Part shown: positions 31,489-40,495 of the stretch, one piece after another | How the letters are laid out: every line of letters begins with the position of its first letter | How positions within the stretch are numbered: position 1 is the stretch's first letter | NCBI GenBank assembly: GCA_007026445.1 | Contig: VDMD01000177.1 | Coordinates: 1-40,495 of the forward strand | Origin: Schizophyllum amplum | Lineage: Eukaryota; Basidiomycota; Agaricomycetes; Agaricales; Schizophyllaceae | Direction: 5' to 3' | Length of the DNA stretch: 40,495 nt | Notes under the pieces: generated by a model | Told to the model about the DNA's origin: nothing | The model's database searches: none | The model's input: the letters and a program-made list of their open reading frames with translations, nothing else | Position numbers and translations under genes: made by a program

Positions 31489-33548
31489 ATGTTCCCTGGC
31501 GGCGACAACGTACGCACTCAGCTCGAGTGGAATGCTCTGCTGAGCACCGTCAACGCGCCCACCCCGTCCGCGGAAACCAAGTACTGGCGCAAGGTGCGTA
31601 CCGCGTCCCCTTCTCGCGCCGATGTTGAGCTGATGAGTCTGCAGACGGCGATTATTGCGACGATTGGTGAGAACCAACACACGATGTGCATGGGCGATGG
31701 GGCTGATGAGGTTCTGCTAGGCCCGAAGACGAACACCGTGCAGCGGCTGGCCGAGCTCCGCGGTGCTGGTGTCAACATCGGTGCGTGAATCGATGGTCTC
31801 TTCGCAGTGGGCTCTGACGAGGGATGCAGTCCGCATGAACTTCTCCCATGGCGCGTACGACTACCACCAGAGTGTCATTGACAACACGAGGAAGATGGTC
31901 GCTGGTGCGTTTTCATTCTTAAACGCGTGATGTCCACTCGCTAAGGTCCGACCTTGCAGAGAGCAACGGCGGTCGCCCTGTTGCCATTGCCCTCGACACC
32001 GTACGCATCCCAAGTGCGGGCTCATGTACGCCTACTTACGTCCGAGCAGAAAGGCCCTGAAATCCGCACTGGGCTCATGCGCGACAATGTCGACATCCCT
32101 ATCAAGGCCGGCCACGAATTCATCGTCAGCACTGACGAGAAGTACGCTGAGGCTTGCGATGACAAGGTCCTCTTCATGGACTACGTGCGTCTCCTCATGT
32201 CGTGCGTCTCGGTCATTTGTTAACCTCGGCTACAGAAAAACCTGCCGAAGGTCACCGCCCCGGGCAAACTCATCTACGTTGATGACGGTATCCTCTCCCT
32301 GCTTGTCCTCGGCATCGACGGCTCGAACGTGCGCGTCCGCGCCATCAACAACGGCACTCTTTCTTCGCGCAAGGGTGTCAACCTCCCGAAGACGGCTGTC
32401 GACCTCCCAGCGTTGTCCGATAAGGACAAGAAGGATCTCCTGTTCGGTGTCAAGAACGGTGTCGACATGGTCTTCGCGTCCTTTATCCGTCGCGCCCAGG
32501 ACGTCCGCGATATCCGCGAGGTCCTCGGCCCCGACGGTGCCAACATAAAGATCATCTCCAAGATCGAGAACGAGCAGGGCGTTGCCAACTTTGACGAGAT
32601 CCTGAAGGAGACCGATGGTGTCATGGTCGCCCGTGGCGATTTGGGCATCGAGATCCCTGCCAGCCAGGTGTTCCTTGCGCAGAAGATGATGATTGCCAAG
32701 TGCAATATCGCCGGCAAGCCCGTTATCGTCGCGACCCAGATGCTGGAGTCTATGACGGTAAGTCGAACGTTCTTTTGCCAATGGCACCACACTTACGCGC
32801 GCATCGTAGAACAACCCTCGCCCTACCGCGCTGAGGTCAGCGACGTAGCAAACGCGGTGCTTGACGGCGCCGACTGTGTCATGTTGTCCGGTGAGACCGC
32901 CAAGGGCTCATACCCCATCGAGGCCGGTGAGTAGGGTCGTTGAGGGACGCGACCGTAAAGACTAAATCACTCGCAGTCCTCATGATGGCGGAGACCTGTC
33001 TGCTTGCCGAGTACGCGATCTGCTACCCGCCGGTCTTCGACGACCTCCGTTCGCTGCAAGCCGCGCCCCACGCCGACGGCCGAGACAGTTGCTATTGCCA
33101 CTGTCGCTGCCGCCGCCGAGAACGGTGCTGGGCGCCATCATTGTCCTCACCACGAGCGGCGAGACTGCCCGCCTCATCTCCAAGTACCGCCCTCGTGTCC
33201 CCATCATCACTGGTATGTCGATTTCTCTTCACTATGTGGCATCCGTGTTGACTAGTCCTTTCCAGTCACCCGCAGCGAGCAGACCGTCGCCAGCTGCATC
33301 TCCACCGCGGCTGCTACCCTGCCTACTACCCTGAGCCGCGCGGCATCCAGAGCACCAGTGGCGACGGACGTTGACAACCGCATCCGCTATGGCCTGCAGA
33401 CCGGCTTGACATCAACATCATCAAGCCGGGCGTGAAGGTCATCGCCGTGCAGGGCTGGAAGGGTGGTCTCGGCCACACCAACACCATGCGCATCTTGACG
33501 GTGCCCACCGACCCGGCCGACCTTGCGCTCCAGGAGCTCGATGGCTGA
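31489..33548 (+). CDS. pyk1: Pyruvate kinase
   Basis: Catalyses phosphoenolpyruvate plus ADP to pyruvate plus ATP, the last step of glycolysis, in the cytosol. The start at 31489 gives [20 protein letters not shown]. The exon at 31645-31666 is only 22 nt and yields TAIIATIG, joined to [19 protein letters not shown]. Then [42 protein letters not shown] (catalytic Lys), [13 protein letters not shown] (active-site signature), [56 protein letters not shown] and [20 protein letters not shown]. Seven or so introns are visible. The frame slips by one base near 33057, 33130 and again around 33290-33400. In a gene this well conserved those are almost surely assembly errors. The stop TGA is at 33546-33548. 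Confidence 0.95.
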
Positions 33549-33881
33549 ACGAACTTTTTACGAAGGCTTCATGACATAGACTGGAACGATCTTGGTGCTA
33601 CTGTACATTAAGTTAGAAGGCCGATTGAATGCCAATTGTACTGAATAATCAACGTGCTTGGGTGTTGCGCGAAAGGATGTTCTGGATGCGAGAACAAGAC
33701 CTTCCGAAAGAAGAAATAAGAGGCGCGCCTCCACGCGGCTGACAGGAAGCTCGGCCGGCGCGTCGAGCCTCCAAATTTAAATTTCAGGACGCCTGTTTGC
33801 GTCTCGCAGTCACTTCTTCTCCCTTTGCTGTTTTTCTACTTCACGAAAGTAAATTCTGTCTTCCAGATCCCAAAGCATTGA
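33549..33881. other. Intergenic region, pyruvate kinase to DnaJ gene
   Basis: Contains AT-rich pyruvate kinase 3' sequence and a short DnaJ promoter. An AAATTTAAATTT palindrome sits at about 33773-33784. I looked for a heat-shock element (alternating NGAAN) and found no convincing one. Confidence 0.5.
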
Positions 33882-35751
33882 ATGCTGAGTGATGCCTGCA
33901 GTGCAGTCGAGACGGAACTTTATGAGCTGCTTGGCGTGTCCGTGGAGGCGGGGGAAGGTACGTTCATACTCGCGACCCGTCCCGTAATGCATTCAAGCTT
34001 GCACGCTAGCCGAGATCAAGAAGGCGTACCGCAAGAAGGTATGTAGGTAGCTTGTCAGGTATGGACAGAGGCTAACTGCTGGTATGTGTGTAGGCAATGC
34101 AACATCACCCGGTTAGTAGGGCTGCTGAACGCCCATTGTTGATGTTGCTCATATGGGCAATCTGTGGATAGGACAAGGTGCGCGCTCAGCCCCTGGAATA
34201 CGAACAGTCATGCTCATGCCATTCCCAGAACATTGACGACCCCGATGCAGGCCAAAAGTTCCAAGAGATTGCCGCCGCGTTCGTCGTACACTCATCTTCC
34301 TCCCCGACTCCCCTCACCGCCTCTTCCATCCAGCTATGAAATTCTCACTGACCCGCAATCGCGCGCGGCGTACGATCGCGGCGGTATGGCTGGGCTGAAC
34401 GGCGGGGCCAGGGGGCGGACCCGGCGGCATGGACGCTGCAGACCTCTTCGCCAGTTCTTCGAGGGCTCGGGCATGTTCTTCGACTTTGCTGGCGGCCCTG
34501 GCATGGGTCGGCGAAAAGGCAAGGGCGAAGACTCGGTCATCCCGTACGACGTCAGCTGGAGGATCTGTATAATGCAAGACGGTACAGATGAACATCCAGA
34601 AGGAGGTGCTTTGCGGCGTATGCAAGGGGTGGGTGAGAGCAGGTTGATCGATGATTGTGGTATGCTTATGGTGCTTGGCAGTTCTGGTGCAAGGGGGAGC
34701 GCGAAGCCGAAACAGTGCAGTAAGTGCGAGGGGAAGGGGTGGGCATTCGTGCAGACTGCGGTTAGTATTCACCTCATACATGTCCGCTATGCTCATGAGG
34801 TAGCAGATATCGCCGAACCACTACGGTACGTCCCGCGCACCTTGCTCCGATTGCAAGGGCACAGGCGAGAAGTTGCGCGAGAAGGACCGGTGAGTATTAT
34901 ATTCGTCATCTTGCGCAGAGCTTCAACCACCTACGCAGCTGCAAAAAGTGCAAAGGCGAAAAGAACCGTCAAGGAGAAATCACGCCAGGAGATACAGATC
35001 GAGAAGGGCATGACGGATCGGCAACGCATTGTTCTCGCTGGTGCTGGCGATCAGGAGGTACACGACCTTCGCCCACTGCTCAGACAACAATGCTCACCGC
35101 CCCTTAGCCCGGCGTCCCCCCAGGTGACGTGATCTTCATCTTGAAAGCCGCCCCGCACGAGTCCTTCGAGCGCTCCGGCAACGATCTCCTCATGCACGTC
35201 ACCATCACCCTCTCTGAAGCCCTCCTCGGGTTTCTCGCGCATACTCGTCACACATCTGGACGGTCGCGGCGTCCACGTCTCGTCACCACCTGGCAAATCA
35301 TCAAGCCCGACGACTCCATCGGTGCTCCGCGGAGAGGGCATGCCGATATACAAGAGGTCAGACACGAAGGGTGATCTCTACGTCCTCTTTGAGGTCGAGA
35401 TGCCGGATCAGCAGTGGCTGAGGTCCGTCGACACCGCTGTATGTTATACCTTCCCTTGGCTTTCGCGGCGCGACAGAGCAGACGCTAACAACGATCATCT
35501 GCCAGGCCCTCGCTTCTCTCCTCCCTCCAAAACGCTCGAACCCGGAGCCCGCGCCGGAGATTGTGGACGAGGTCAAGTACGAGGAGATCGACATTGAGGA
35601 CGTGCGTGGGCGCTCATATCCTGCCGGTGCGGACTTCTTTGACAGTGCTGGCTTCCAGTTCGGCGACGGGGGAGACGGAGACGATTGGGAGGACGACGAT
35701 GAGGATGAGGACGAAGATGGGCATGGCGAACCGGAGTGCAGACCGCAATAG
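33882..35751 (+). CDS. Class I DnaJ (Hsp40) co-chaperone, Ydj1-like
   Basis: Start MLSDACSAVETELYELLGVS at 33882. The J-domain continues EIKKAYRKK, AMQHHP, DK, NIDDPDAGQKFQEIAAA and YEILTDPQSRAAYDRGGMAG, so the HPD motif is intact but split by an intron. A Gly-rich segment follows, then four zinc-binding CxxCxG motifs: CGVCKG, CSKCEGKG, CSDCKGTG and CKKCKGEK. The client-binding domain has PGVPPGDVIFILKAAPHESF and LRGEGMPIYKRSDTKGDLYV. The end is very acidic (GDDWEDDDEDEDEDG), and the last four residues are CRPQ, which could be a farnesylation box as in Ydj1, though Pro at the third place is unusual. At least ten introns are present, with exons as short as 6 nt. It stimulates Hsp70 ATPase and delivers unfolded clients. 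Confidence 0.92.
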
Positions 35752-36278
35752 TTTGTCTGTCGATCACGTTGTGCTGCACGTCAAGTAGTGCTGCTCGCGA
35801 CGGCCTGCCCTATCAGCGTGCCACCCACCCCCAACAATGTCTCCTTGCGCCCCACCTTCTGCGCTCTCCTGATAAAACGCATACTTACGATGCTGTCTTA
35901 CTTTTACGCCTATACCTCAACGCTCGTTTCATACCCTTGAACCACATCTCAACTTGTACTTACTGACCATCGCATAATTCAACAGTATTTTGTACACCCT
36001 AGATCGTAATATCTCCCCAGATCCATTCAACGGCTCGCTTGAGTGATCGACTGATAGTGGAATTCGACCTGACCTGACCAAACCGGCTGTTTCTGACTGA
36101 CTTCAACTTGAACTTCAACTGATGAGTAAGTACAACATTCTGTCATACGCTGCATAGATACTGTAGTAGCGGTGTACTGTAGGCCTAGGCGGACGGCACA
36201 TGCACTGTAGATAATAGTGTTCAACTCGCCGGGTATAAACGTCGCGGGCGATACGCCTCGCGGAACAAGTGAATATCC
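35752..36278. other. Intergenic region between convergent genes
   Basis: Holds the 3' ends of the DnaJ gene and of the minus-strand secreted-protein gene. Short simple repeats occur (GACCTGACCTGACC near 36067; CTTCAACTTGAACTTCAACT near 36099). No gene is seen. Confidence 0.5.
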
Positions 36279-36979
36279 TTATAGGACAATGAACGCGCCG
36301 AGGAGTGCGCTCCCTGCTGCCGTGAGGGCGCCGAAGAGCAGACCGTTAGATGCGGCTGCCGTGGAGGTGGCGCCGTTGTTGTCGCCGGCCTCGGAGGCGG
36401 CGCTACCTGCCGCTGAGGTTGCGGCGGAAGCTGCACTTCCTACTGCACCGGTGGCAACGGTCCAGACGGAGGGGCCGACAGAGGTGACCTTTCCTGCGCC
36501 TGAGGTCGCGAGCGTCCAAGCCTCGCCGCCTACGGAGGAGAGGATGGTGTGGACACCGTCAGCCTCAGCTGTGGCGTGTGTGTCAGTGGAAGGGGGCGAT
36601 GCGAACTACGAAGGGGAACGTACAGGTGATGGTCTCAATGAGGCCGGAGCCAACGCTGATCGCGTCGGAGTACCCCTCACTCCAGGCGGATGCTGCGGCA
36701 GATGTCGCCTCGCTGATGTAGGAGCCGGCTGTGATGGAGTCAGGTGAGCGCGGGGTATGTGAGGGGACGGGGGGACATACCGTCACTCGCGCCTGCAGTT
36801 ATTGCGGAGCCAGCAACACTGGTGATAGAGTCAATCGCGCTGCCGACTGGGGGGGAATTGAAGTCAGCAAAAAGTTAATAAAATGTAAACTGCGGATGGC
36901 AACGCACTCTGGCGCTTCTCCTGGGGGCGGCGAGGGCCGTAGCGGCAAGGGCAGAGACGAGGACGGCCTTGGCAAACAT
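36279..36979 (-). CDS. Small secreted, probably GPI-anchored, Ser/Ala-rich protein
   Basis: Starting at 36979, MFAKAVLVSALAATALAAPR is a clear signal peptide. Introns lie at about 36843-36908, 36734-36785 and 36577-36624. They join SAIDSITSVAGSAITAGASD, SYISEATSAAASAWSEGYSD and DGVHTILSSVGGEAWTLATS to a Ser/Ala/Gly-rich stretch. The chain ends with a hydrophobic tail, GLLFGALTAAGSALLGAFIV, directly before the stop at 36279-36281, as expected for a GPI-attachment signal. The first intron needs a GTTGCC donor to keep phase, which is unusual; an indel is the alternative. The function is unknown. A cell-surface or wall protein is the best guess. It shares a 215-bp divergent promoter with the epimerase gene. 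Confidence 0.65.
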
Positions 36980-37194
36980 GTCGACGGTGAGTAAGGAAAT
37001 ATGTGACCGGGGGAATAGAAAACGAAGGTGGGGGACCGGAACAACGAGCAGCTTGTTTTTATGCAAGCGGCCTGACCTGGAGGCAGTGCCGAGCTGACAG
37101 GCGTGACGTGACGGCCGGCACTACAGGCCGAACGTCCGAGGAGTTTCGTCTGGACTCTGAACTTCATCTCTGAGCCTGCACACACACAGCCGCC
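36980..37194. promoter_or_regulatory. Divergent promoter, secreted protein / epimerase
   Basis: The 215 bp between two opposite start codons must serve both genes. No TATA box is obvious. A CA-rich leader (CACACACAGCCGCC) precedes the epimerase ATG. Confidence 0.45.
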
Positions 37195-38213
37195 ATGCCG
37201 CGCGCCATCATCTCCCCCTCTGTCCTCGCCTCCGACTTTGGCCAGCTCACCGCAGAATGCAAGCGCATGATCAAAGGCGGCGCAGAATGGCTGCACATGG
37301 GCGAGTCCCCCCCGTTATCGATCCCTCGCTGCCTCGCCGCTGACGGTACACGGCGCGCCTAGATGTCATGGACGGGTGAGCATCACCGGCTATCCATATC
37401 GCACACCCTGCTGACACCGCCTCAGCCATTTCGTGCCAAATATCACCATGGGTCCGTATCCAGTCGCGCCACCCGGCTGTATGCCTTGCTCATCCCCCGC
37501 TCCGCAGGCGCCCCCATCCTGTCCTGCGTCAAGAAGGGCGTCCCTGATATCTTCATGGACTGCCACATGATGGTCTCCGACCCAGAGAAGGTGCCGCCAC
37601 CCACTTCCCACCTCGGTCGACTCCCTGACGCGCGCACGCCAGTGGGTCGATGACATCGCAGATGCAGGCGGCGCGCTCTACTGCTTCCATCTCGAAGCCG
37701 CGCGTGCGTCCTGTGCCCTTGTATTACAACCCGTCCTCCGCTGACGCCTCACACAGCTGACCCCCTTCCGATTGTCAAGCACATCCATGACCGGGGTATG
37801 AAGGCAGGGCTCGCCATCTCCCCGGATACCCCGGCATCTGCAATCACGGACGAGATGGCCAACGCTGTTCGACATGCTTCTCGTCATGACCGTCTACCCA
37901 GGCCGCGGCGGCCAGAGCTTCATCGAGCGCTGCGTCCCCAAGGTCTCTGAGCTACGCGCACGTTACCCCGAGAAGGATATCGAGGTAGACGGCGGTGTCG
38001 GCCCAAAGACCATCGATGTGTGCGCCAATGCAGGTACGCTGGCTTTCTGCGAGCTTGACTAGGGACGTACTCATTTGGTGATCAGGCAGCAATGTCATCG
38101 TGGCTGGTACCGCCATATTTGGTGCCCAAGAGCCCGAGAATGTTATCACTATGCTCAAGGCATCCGTCAACTCTGCCCAGGCGAAGATTGCAGCGGCTCG
38201 GGCAGTCCAGTAA
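37195..38213 (+). CDS. RPE1: Ribulose-phosphate 3-epimerase
   Basis: Interconverts ribulose 5-phosphate and xylulose 5-phosphate in the pentose phosphate pathway, in the cytosol. Start [20 protein letters not shown]. Introns join HMD to VMDG, then HFVPNITMG (the metal-binding HMD-VMDGHFVPN signature) and [20 protein letters not shown]. Next come [50 protein letters not shown] (catalytic Asp region just before) and [20 protein letters not shown], then [19 protein letters not shown]. The first intron (37301-37362) uses a GC donor, GCGAGT. One extra base near 37870 breaks the frame between DEMANAV and DMLLVMTV. The stop TAA is at 38211-38213. Confidence 0.92.
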
Positions 38214-38952
38214 TGGGACATCCTCGGCGGCACAACAGATAGAGAAGAAACGGAAGTGCATACCTGTGTAGATTAGCAGATGTAGCAATAACGACAGCGA
38301 TCACGACCTCACAAGCACAGAGTGTAGACAATCCGGTCGGGCATTGGCGATACGCTCCCAGAACAAGGACCTCAGAGGAGCTTGCACTGCCGAAGAATAG
38401 TTGTAGGTCCGTCCCGGCAAATGCCGATTATCAAGCCCGGCCGGCTTTTGTTCCATATCAGGAATGTCTTCTCCTGGACGGTCACTATCCGAAAGTATTC
38501 GCTGGAGCGTCAAGCTCTTCGCCACGGTCTCCCGCCTTTAAAGGACATTAATACGCCTCTAGTAGCTCTATGTCTACTGTACAGAACTTCAACATCGCGC
38601 TCACGTGGTAAAAGGTCCCGCATGTTGTCATGGGATCTCGTGTTTTGGAACATGCGGAGGCTGTTCAGTTTCCACCTTCCCTCTTTTCATCTCGAACCTC
38701 GGGTTAGTCCTTTCTTGCGCTAGAATTTTAACAGCGGCTATAGCTGAGCCCTTCGCAGCAGGTCCCGACTTCTTTCATTGGGCCTATCTAAAAGCAGTCC
38801 CTCTACCCGACCGTTCCTGAGCTGGCACAAGTCTGCAGGTGTTCATATAGCTGACATAGCCAGCCAACACTGCTGCATCTACCACCCTCTCTCAATACTC
38901 TTGCCGCGCCGCCCTTGGTCAATCATCAACTTCGCGCATAGCGAGTTCAGCG
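38214..38952. other. Intergenic region upstream of the ThuA gene
   Basis: No supported gene. One 113-codon frame (38382-38723) has no domain and no coding-like composition. Promoter elements could not be pinned down. Confidence 0.5.
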
Positions 38953-40495
38953 ATGGCTCCCACTTTCCACCGGTCTTCCTCTGCCTGTTCTTCCTCCACG
39001 GCGTCAGCATGGCGGCCAGCACGCCCCGTCCTCATCTACTCTGCGACGGAGCAGTTCCGCCATGATTCCATCCCCACGGCTGTCCAGGCGCTCAAGGGCG
39101 CAGGAGACACCTATTCTATCACCTTCGATGCCACGGAAGACCGCACGCTCTTCACAGACGGCAATTTAAGCCAGTACGATGCACTTGTTTTTCTGTCGAA
39201 TACAGGCGAAGGTGCGTATGTGTCGCACGTGTGCTCAACGAGGCGCTCACATCCCTCATGATTAGTCTTGGACGACACTGGCAAGGACGCGCTGCAGAAT
39301 TATTTGAACCTTGGCGGGAATTTGTGGGCATCCACTCCGCGACAGACTGCTTGAACACAACGGAGCTCTATGGGAAAGAGATTGGTGAGCTCTCAATTTC
39401 TATCATTAGAGGCTGTTTGATCCGTCAAAACTCGCCGCCGGACATAACTCGTGGAGCGCGATCTAGTTTTGAACGCGTTCAGAACGAAGTTTAAACTCGC
39501 TCTTGGAGCAGACATTACGGGCGCGGGACGAGCTCGTCCCCGCCAAAGACGCCTGATGTCATAGTTTGAACTCGAACTCGGAGTTTTTGAACGTGTTCAA
39601 AACTCTCATCAAACAAAACTTGTCCAGAGCGAGTTTTGACGGATCAAACAGCGTCTATTGTGCCGTTCCGTGCCACCCTCGTTGATCACGATGCTCTCAG
39701 GCGCGTACTTCGACTACCATCCGAGATTCAGAATGCGGTGGGTGGCATTGGCGTCGAACGTGTATCTGCAATATAATCAACGGTAAAAATATTGTGTGCA
39801 GACTATCAACGTTGTCGACGCCTCACACCCAAGCACGTCGATGCTTCCTGCGCAGTGGCAAATACGAGACGAGATGTGCGCATTGTGACAGTCCTCCTAC
39901 TGACGCGAGAGATGAATTAATCTTCACGTATGCAGGTACAACTTCAAGTCAGACCCCGCAATGTTGGCGCCGTCGTTCTTCTCTCTGCGGATGAGAGCAG
40001 TTACACGGGTAAGCGTCATCCTCCCGTTGCTCGTCGCCACATATTCTGATCGCATGAAAGACGACGGTGAACGCAAATATGACCAAGGAAGCCCGCATCC
40101 GACAGGTAAGTTACCCAGCATATTACGCAAAAGTGCCGAATATTCATCGTCCCTGCAGCATGGTACCAAGAACAAGGCGCCGGCGTCCAGGATGGTGGCA
40201 CGCCTGGTCGCAGCTTCTACACCAGTCTGGGCCATCTGAACGAGACGTGGCACGACGAGACGTTTATGGCGCATATCATGGGTGGCATCCAGTGGGCGCT
40301 CGACGCCAACACGACGCGTGCATTCAACTCGAGCGCCTCTGTGGGAAATGGGGACGCGTCGGCGGCGGAGACGACGTCGAGCTCGGCGCCGGAGGCTTCC
40401 CAATCGTGAGTGTACTAGTGATTTTATCAGAAATCTGTCTCCGTCGGATGTATGACTGAAAACTCTGCAGATCGTCCGACGAGAATGGAGCTGAA
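38953..40495 (+). CDS. Secreted ThuA-domain protein, 3' end outside window
   Basis: The start at 38953 (MAPT) leads, after a one-base slip, into VFLCLFFLHGVSMA, a signal peptide. The ThuA-like fold follows: RPVLIYSATEQFRHDSIPTA, FDATEDRTLFTDGNLSQYDA, VFLSNTGEVLDDTGKDALQN, NLGGNFVGIHSATDCL, AYFDYHPEIQN, TINVVDASHPST, YNFKSDPRNVGAVVLLSADE, AWYQEQGAGVQ, RSFYTSLGHLNETWHDETFM and HIMGGIQWALD. The Ser/Ala-rich tail NGDASAAETTSSS runs over an intron (40408-40470) to the window edge. ThuA proteins are glutamine-amidotransferase-like and often linked to sugar metabolism, but the reaction of secreted fungal members is unknown. The intron at 39385-39700 carries a MITE. A base is missing near 39322. Confidence 0.85.
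39409..39655. mobile_element. 247-bp MITE in an intron of the ThuA gene
   Basis: Twenty-four-base perfect inverted repeats, starting GCTGTTTGATCCGTC at 39412 and ending at 39652, extend outward as GAGGCTG and CAGCGTC. TA stands on both sides (39407-39408 and 39656-39657). Inner parts also pair (AGTTTTGAACGCGTTCA near 39475 with its near-complement near 39590), so most of the element can fold back on itself. It has no coding capacity. The host intron is 316 bp; without the element and one TA it would be 67 bp, the usual size in this window. TA flanks suggest Tc1/mariner-type or PIF-like mobilisation. Confidence 0.85.

Noticed and set aside
33549..33881. Heat-shock element in the DnaJ promoter
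   Set aside because: Only loose TTC and GAA triplets with wrong spacing (for example around 33700); no run of three alternating units.
18446..38213. A sugar-metabolism gene cluster (transporter, pyruvate kinase, epimerase)
   Set aside because: The genes are separated by unrelated housekeeping genes, lie on different transcription units and show no shared promoter motif; the grouping is likely chance.

Overview
The window looks like nuclear DNA of a filamentous basidiomycete, probably an agaricomycete. It is GC-rich, its genes are split by many introns of about 45-65 bp with GT-AG (some GC-AG) ends, and it carries families typical of such fungi: a CSL-type transcription factor, 7TM receptors, and a TM7S3/TM198-like (DUF4203) membrane protein. 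The genus is not recognisable from the sequence alone.

Layout. 1-900 is the 3' half of a seven-transmembrane receptor. 901-10449 is a 9.5-kb stretch with no recognisable gene. It holds a degenerate 42-46 bp tandem repeat (2996-3480) and a 4.8-kb structure bounded by inverted repeats and TTA (3504-8296). A second 1.17-kb element is nested in the left arm of that structure (3533-4697), with a clean 5-bp target duplication. At 10450-12226 lies a paralogue of the first receptor, assembled from very small exons. From 12588 on the DNA is gene-dense: VPS20 (ESCRT-III), a PPIL2-type cyclophilin (-), a PPR protein, a MIM2-like micro-protein (-), an MFS sugar transporter, a mitochondrial-type DEAD-box helicase, the DUF4203 7TM protein, an acidic hypothetical protein, a CSL transcription factor, pyruvate kinase, a class I DnaJ chaperone, a small GPI-anchor-like secreted protein (-), ribulose-phosphate 3-epimerase, and a secreted ThuA-domain protein cut by the window end. 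The last gene has a 247-bp MITE in one intron.

The genes do not form a cluster with one shared job. Glycolysis (pyruvate kinase), the pentose phosphate pathway (epimerase), sugar uptake and possibly sugar or cAMP-type receptors occur together, but so do general housekeeping genes. Mitochondrial functions recur as well (MIM2-like, PPR, helicase). The most interesting signals are structural: micro-exons of 6, 7 and 13 nt that carry conserved residues, a hairpin kept by compensatory changes in two copies of a repeat, the nested transposon with its empty site, and two consensus CSL-binding sites directly upstream of the CSL gene itself.

Caveat: nearly every gene, including essential ones, needs one or more single-base frame corrections to read through. 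That pattern fits consensus errors in the assembly better than decay, so exact protein ends and some intron borders are approximate.
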